Assembly (NCBI RefSeq): GCF_016834655.1
Contig: NZ_JAENHP010000013.1
Span: 124,001 to 188,000 of the forward strand
Length of the DNA: 64,000 nt
Direction of reading: 5' to 3'
From: Paractinoplanes ovalisporus
GTDB taxonomy: Bacteria; Actinomycetota; Actinomycetes; Mycobacteriales; Micromonosporaceae
The notes under the pieces are model-generated. The model did no database searches. It was given only the letters and a program-made list of their open reading frames with translations, and was not told the DNA's origin. Below, piece by piece: positions 60,528 through 64,000 of this stretch. How positions within the stretch are numbered: position 1 is the first letter of the stretch; the number at the start of each line of letters is the position of its first letter. Both the position numbers and the translations under genes were made by a program.

Positions 60528-60965
60528 TCAGATGCGGCCGTCGGAGGTGAAGGGGCCGACCTTGGCCGGGAGGACGAGACCGGCGCCGGCCAGGGACATC
60601 AGCAGGTCATGCAGCTGGCGGCGGGTCATGGTCTCGTGCGGGCCGAGTTCCGGATGGGGCAGATCCAACGCCCGGGCGGCCTCGATCGCCCGCGTGCCGA
60701 TGGCGGCCTCGACGGCCCAGAGCCGGTGGGCCCGCATGGCGAGGTGCGCCGAGGCGGTCAGCTCGTTGTGCAGCTTCAACAGCCGGCGCAGATCGGCGGC
60801 CAGCTGTTCGATAGGCGGCCCGATCGGCTGCGGCGGATGCGGCCGCACCGCTTCCCACCGTGCGGCGATGACCGCACACCACTTAGGCGCGTAGATCACC
60901 ACCGCGCCGAGCAGAGTCGGTGTGGCCACGATCAGGGCAAGCTTCCCCATATCCCAGAAGTCCAC
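60528..60965 (-). CDS. Small membrane-anchored protein of unknown function
   Basis: A 145-residue protein. One N-terminal hydrophobic helix (LALIVATPTLLGAVVIYA) is followed by a soluble alpha-helical part (PIEQLAADLRRLLKLHNELTAS; AIEAARALDLPHPELGPHET). GTG 60965 has GGGAG nine bases upstream; ATG 60950 lies within the same frame. No family recognised. Confidence 0.75.
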   Translation of the reverse strand: MDFWDMGKLALIVATPTLLGAVVIYAPKWCAVIAARWEAVRPHPPQPIGPPIEQLAADLRRLLKLHNELTASAHLAMRAHRLWAVEAAIGTRAIEAARALDLPHPELGPHETMTRRQLHDLLMSLAGAGLVLPAKVGPFTSDGRI

Positions 60966-61326
60966 TGGTGCTCCCTGCGAAACGGCAGACAGGCCGTATC
61001 TCGACGATCCGCCCACGGCGAACCACCGTCAACCCGAATGCCACCCCCAACGCACACCACGTGCGCCGTCCGCAAAACCCGACGCCGCGCCACACCCACC
61101 GACCGGAGTTTCGCCCATCCGAAGCCCGGCGTCACCGTCAGCTCAACCCGCGCACCGAACGGCTTGAAACCACTGGCGCGCCCGCAGGCAGATTCCACGA
61201 GGCGCGCAGCGCGGCGCCACTCACAGCTCAGGTGCGGACGCGACGTGAGTGCAGGTGGCGGTCAGGGCCGCGACGCCGGCACGCCGCACGATCCGAAACG
61301 CCGCACGATCCGGGGTCGCGACGCAG
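60966..61326. other. Intergenic region without a supported gene
   Basis: 361 bp between the membrane protein and the repeat array. Frames on both strands are open because of high GC, but none has a convincing start or protein family. No terminator or promoter was assigned. Confidence 0.5.
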
Positions 61327-61606
61327 GCCCGAACTCGGCGCGAGCCCGACTCGGCGCGAGCCCGAACGCGGCGCGAGCCCGAACGCGGCGCGAGCCCGAA
61401 CGCGGCGCGAGCCCGAACGGCACGAGCCCGAGCCGGAACAGCGCGAGCCCGAACGCGGCGCGAGCCCGAACGGCACGAGCCCGAACGGCGCGAGCCCGAA
61501 CGACGCGAGCCCGAACGGCACGAGCCCGAGCCGGAACAGCGCGAGCCCGAACGCGGCGCAAGCCGGAACAGCGCGAGCCGGAACGCAGCGCGAGCCCGAA
61601 CGCGGC
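61327..61606. repeat. Array of a ~17-bp GC-rich repeat
   Basis: About 15 imperfect copies of a unit close to CGGCGCGAGCCCGAACG fill this stretch. Most units are 17 bp, some 15, so no frame is conserved. A longer block containing CACGAGCCCGAGCCGGAACA occurs twice, about 98 bp apart. Long apparent frames on both strands here are products of the repeat. It lies 38 bp beyond the broken pirin gene's stop. Confidence 0.9.
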
Positions 61607-61644
61607 CCGTGGGCGCCGACGGGACGCGACGCTGGTACGGCGGG

Positions 61645-61806
61645 TCAGCGGATGCGGCCTCGGGGAACCAGGCGGGTGATGGGCATGGGTGGGGGTGGCA
61701 GGGGCGGGCCGTCGTAGCCGTGGACCTCGCCGAAACGTGGGGTGTGGTCGGACCAGTCGGCTCGCATCTGGACTATCTCGTCGTGGTCGCGGGCTACGAA
61801 GTTGCG
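61645..61806 (-). pseudogene. C-terminal fragment of a pirin-family gene cut by the integrated element
   Basis: Minus strand 61806-61645 encodes 53 codons: RNFVARDHDEIVQMRADW, then FGEVHGYDGPPLPPPP and TRLVPRGRIR, ending in TGA. This resembles the C-terminus of actinobacterial pirins, where NFV is usually preceded by W-W. Reading upstream, homology stops at the Arg and an in-frame TAA lies two codons before it. No start codon remains. The integrase gene begins 25 bp away. The rest of the gene should lie at the element's other end, outside the window. Family assignment is from memory. Confidence 0.65.
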
Positions 61807-61830
61807 TTCTTAGACTGCTAGATTCGAGCC
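61795..61830. other. Probable attachment-site junction (attL-type)
   Basis: The host-like frame ends near 61806, and the integrase starts at 61831 with no Shine-Dalgarno. The crossover core must lie around here. The exact core cannot be set without the other end. Confidence 0.5.
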
Positions 61831-63219
61831 ATGCGAGCAGGCGTGTACGGGCGGCAGAGCAGTAACAAGGCTAAGAGCATCGCCGAGCAGATCGACGCTG
61901 GTCACCAGGTGATCGGCGATGAGGGCTGGACCCATGCCGGGGACTACTCGGACGGCCGTTCGGCCTCCCGCTACGCCACCAAGGGCCGCGATGACTGGGC
62001 TCGGGTCCTCACCGACGTGCAAGCCGCCAATCTCGATGTACTGATCTTGTGGGAGTCCAGCCGGGGCGACCGCACTGCCGAGACGTGGCTCGCGTTCCTG
62101 TCCGATTGCCGCCGCGGCAAGGTCCGGATCTACGTCATCAAAGATGAACGTCTATATGACCTGAATAAGGCCCGTGATTGGAAGACGCTCGCCGAGGACG
62201 GGATCACCAGCGCCTACGAATCCGAGCTGTTGAGCCTGCGCACCAAGCGGGGGCACGCGGGCGCCGCTGCGGCAGGACTGCCCCCCGGCGGCCCGGTCCC
62301 GTACGGCTACGCCCGCCAGTTCGACACTGAGACCGGCAAGCGCCTCGGATGGGTGCCCAAGCAGCCCGAGGCCGCCAACGTCGTCACGATCTTCAAGAGG
62401 GTCGGGGCGGGTGATCCGATCATGCGCATCGGCAAGGATCTCGGCCTGACGACCAACGCCGTTCGCCGTATCGCCCGCAACCGGCTGTACCTCGGCATCC
62501 GCGTGCACAACGGCCGCGAGCACAAGGGCACCTGGGAGTCTCTTGTCACGCCCGCCGCGTTCCGCGACGCGCAAGCTGTGCTGAGCAACCCGGACCGGCG
62601 GATCACCCGTCCCGGCCGGCAAAAGCACCTGCTGAGCTACCTCGCCGTGTGCGCCGTGTGCGAGGCGCCGATCGAGCAGGCCGTCGGCTTCTACCGGTGC
62701 AGCGTGAAGCGGTGCGTCTCGGCGCCGTTGGCGGACATCGACGCCATGCTGACGAAGATCTTCCGGGAACGCCTCGCGCGGCCCGACGCCCTGCGCGCCA
62801 TGGCCGTAGGCGACGAGGACGCCGCGCAACGCGCCCAAGACGAGGCTGACCGGCTCAAGATGCAGCTCGCGGAGTGGGAGGCGATCGCCAAGCGCGGCAA
62901 GGACTCCCCGGCGCGGGTTGCGGCCATCATGGCGGGGCTGGAAGACCAGATCGAAGGGCTTGAGCGTGAGGCACGAGCGGCGAGGCTGCCCGCCGTGCTG
63001 CGCGACGTGCTCGACGACCCCCACCCGAATCTGACGGCGAAATGGGACAACGCGACCGTCGTGGGTCGCAGGCAGATCGTGAAGGCCCTGGCCGATGTCC
63101 GGATCGGAAAGGGCCTGCCGGGGCGTACGCCGGACATCGAGCGCGAGCACCGCGCGTTTCAGCGGCTCGCCCCCTCCCGTTGGCATGGCGACCCGCTGAC
63201 GTGGGGCGTTCTCGAATAG
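61831..63219 (+). CDS. int: Large serine recombinase/integrase
   Basis: A 462-residue serine integrase. The catalytic Ser10 is in VYGRQSSNKAKSIAEQ. The resolvase domain covers about 1-140 (ILWESSRGDRTAETWLAFL). The recombinase domain (VPYGYARQFDTETGKRLG) follows. A zinc ribbon is formed by Cys274, Cys277, Cys290 and Cys295, and then a coiled coil (AQDEADRLKMQLAEWEAI). It performs site-specific attP x attB recombination of a phage or conjugative element. Start ATG 61831. Upstream is the junction with the broken pirin gene. Confidence 0.95.
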   Translation: MRAGVYGRQSSNKAKSIAEQIDAGHQVIGDEGWTHAGDYSDGRSASRYATKGRDDWARVLTDVQAANLDVLILWESSRGDRTAETWLAFLSDCRRGKVRIYVIKDERLYDLNKARDWKTLAEDGITSAYESELLSLRTKRGHAGAAAAGLPPGGPVPYGYARQFDTETGKRLGWVPKQPEAANVVTIFKRVGAGDPIMRIGKDLGLTTNAVRRIARNRLYLGIRVHNGREHKGTWESLVTPAAFRDAQAVLSNPDRRITRPGRQKHLLSYLAVCAVCEAPIEQAVGFYRCSVKRCVSAPLADIDAMLTKIFRERLARPDALRAMAVGDEDAAQRAQDEADRLKMQLAEWEAIAKRGKDSPARVAAIMAGLEDQIEGLEREARAARLPAVLRDVLDDPHPNLTAKWDNATVVGRRQIVKALADVRIGKGLPGRTPDIEREHRAFQRLAPSRWHGDPLTWGVLE

Positions 63220-63234
63220 GTGACCGCGCCCACA

Positions 63235-63272
63235 ATCGCCCCGGCTAATTGCGGCCGGGGCGATTTATTTTT
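63235..63272 (+). terminator. Rho-independent terminator of the integrase
   Basis: A 10-bp stem ATCGCCCCGG/CCGGGGCGAT (63235-63244, 63255-63264) followed by TTATTTTT. It lies 16 bp after the integrase stop. Confidence 0.92.
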
Positions 63273-63572
63273 GCCCTCGGAATGGTCGGCAAACCTATTA
63301 GGTTTTGTATTCCTGAGCAGCGTGGACGGTCGCGAACTAACAGGAACCTAGCAGCTACCTAGCAGGCTGACCTGCGGAAACGCGCCATCGACGGGTTGAC
63401 GGCCATCCCGCGAAGCAGCTAAGTTTTCGGCGACGTCCGGCGGTGAGCGGTTTTGACGCCCGTCGGGTACGCCCGCGAGGGATGTATCGGGTCACAAGGT
63501 CGGCCAGACGCAGAATGCGAGTCGAGCCATAGCGCGGGGTGACGCCTGCTGCGGAGCGCGAAGGACGCGACC
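63273..63572. other. Intergenic region of the element with a small palindrome
   Basis: 300 bp. AAACCT-ATT-AGGTTT (63291-63305) is a palindrome in a less GC-rich patch, and CCTAGCAG occurs twice nearby. Could hold a promoter or operator. GAAGGA lies just before the next GTG. Confidence 0.4.
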
Positions 63573-63730
63573 GTGACCCCCAAGCCCGTCGTGCCGAAGC
63601 TGCCCCTGCGCGGAAAGCTCGCCGACCCCGAATTTCGCCTGCTGCGGAGCGCGAAGGACGCGACCGTCACCCCCAAGCCCGTCATTCCCAAGCTGCCCCT
63701 GCGCGGAAAGCTCGCCGACCCCGAATTTCG
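63545..63730. repeat. 93-bp tandem duplication within a small element gene
   Basis: Two copies (63545-63637 and 63638-63730) with only a few differences, among them GTG/GTC at the start codon position. The period is a multiple of three, so the frame is kept and the protein carries a 31-residue repeat. Confidence 0.93.
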
Positions 63731-63887
63731 CCGTGAGCGCGCACGCAAGGCTGCCGCCGCCCGCACGACGCTCGACTCGCACATCAGGGCGATCGTCGAC
63801 CGCGCGCCCGAGCTGACCGCCGAGCAGGCCGCCACGCTTCGCGCGGCCCTCGGCGAGCCTGGCGACGGCCTCAAGGCGGCGGCGTGA
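63573..63887 (+). CDS. Small mobile-element protein with duplicated N-terminus
   Basis: A 104-residue basic protein. The block KLPLRGKLADPEFR occurs twice, 31 residues apart. The second half (EFRRERARKAAAARTTLDS, then ELTAEQAATLRAAL) resembles small proteins encoded next to serine integrases of actinobacterial elements; role unknown. GTG 63573 has GAAGGA upstream. The second copy has GTC at the matching site, so it cannot start there. It overlaps the next frame by GTGA. Confidence 0.75.
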   Translation: MTPKPVVPKLPLRGKLADPEFRLLRSAKDATVTPKPVIPKLPLRGKLADPEFRRERARKAAAARTTLDSHIRAIVDRAPELTAEQAATLRAALGEPGDGLKAAA

Positions 63888-64000
63888 CCACCTCGCTCAT
63901 GGAAAGAGGCCGCCCGCACGCGGACGACCTCTCAACGGGGTTCCTGATCCCCGAACAGGCTACCGCAGATTGCCGCGGGTGCCTCGGCCGCTCGATGCCG
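63884..64000 (+). CDS. Start of an element gene, cut by window edge
   Basis: GTG 63884 overlaps the preceding stop in a GTGA and the frame stays open for 39 codons to the edge; ATG 63899 is in the same frame. It includes a CRGC pair (Cys residues 31 and 34), which could bind zinc. Too short to name. Confidence 0.45.
   Translation, partial: MTTSLMERGRPHADDLSTGFLIPEQATADCRGCLGRSMP

Noticed and set aside
60932..61198. Possible 88-residue minus-strand gene
   Set aside because: Overlaps the better-supported small membrane protein gene, no ribosome binding site and no similarity I recognise.
61327..61606. CRISPR array
   Set aside because: Units are contiguous with no unique spacers, and no cas genes are near.
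61249..61821. 190-codon plus-strand and other frames in the repeat array
   Set aside because: Produced by the 17-bp repeat, which does not preserve frame; composition is repetitive Arg-Glu-Pro.
61800..61830. tRNA gene as the integration target
   Set aside because: No cloverleaf or conserved TTCGA-type arm with matching stems; the flanking coding fragment explains the target better.

Overview
This is a very GC-rich actinomycete chromosome segment. Evidence includes mycothiol-era DinB-type proteins, F420/PPOX-type enzymes, a Ku protein, an ECF sigma factor with a SnoaL-like tail, GTG starts and ATGA/GTGA gene overlaps. The gene mix (copper YcnI/CopC, DUF1501/DUF1800, ROK kinase, MsiK-less sugar ABC transporter) fits a Micromonosporaceae-like host, but that placement is inference.

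Positions 1 to about 34,900 are one flank of a biosynthetic gene cluster for a nine-membered enediyne of the chromoprotein type. The left edge cuts the first 27 codons of the enediyne PKS (E), preceded by two DUF1702 genes. A four-gene coupled operon follows (2255-6315: DinB-like TIGR03084, DUF5987, GMC oxidoreductase, AhpD/CMD-like protein). A sugar block comes next (C-methyltransferase, UDP-glucose dehydrogenase, UDP-glucuronate decarboxylase-like SDR, then an HpaB-type hydroxylase). A six-gene overlapping operon on the minus strand (21139-11702) holds a C-A-PCP NRPS, a MIO tyrosine aminomutase, a flavin halogenase, a free-standing condensation enzyme, a DesVI/TylM1-like methyltransferase and a glycosyltransferase. 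Together with the HpaB hydroxylase and a discrete PCP at 21266, this matches the chloro-hydroxy-beta-tyrosine pathway of C-1027. From 21763 to 34895 lie the aryl-acid genes (FAD aryl-CoA hydroxylase-like protein, O/C-methyltransferase, iterative KS-AT-DH-KR-ACP PKS, aryl-CoA/AMP ligase, P450), a neocarzinostatin-family apoprotein (31102) and an alpha/beta hydrolase. The predicted product is a protein-bound nine-membered enediyne carrying a halogenated beta-tyrosine unit, a polyketide aryl acid (naphthoate or salicylate type) and a C-methylated pentose-type sugar, closest in logic to kedarcidin and maduropeptin.

Positions 35-60.5 kb look like ordinary chromosome: a TIM-barrel glycosidase-like protein, SDR, DUF1579, methyltransferases, ECF sigma factor, Ku, CopC/YcnI-type copper genes, a binding-protein-dependent sugar transporter, a DHH phosphoesterase, glucose-6-phosphate dehydrogenase, a Bcp peroxiredoxin, a STAS antagonist, a secreted metalloprotease, an MFS transporter, a ROK kinase, a DUF1800/DUF1501 Tat-exported pair, DUF2252 and a PPOX-fold oxidoreductase. 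Two genes here (Ku and the DUF1501 gene) end in three-copy tandem duplications of their own 3' ends.

From about 61,807 to the right edge lies the end of an integrated mobile element: a serine integrase, a strong terminator and small element genes. Its insertion appears to have cut a pirin-family gene, whose C-terminal 53 codons remain at 61645-61806. A 17-bp-period repeat array lies just beyond that fragment. No tRNA, rRNA or CRISPR array was seen.
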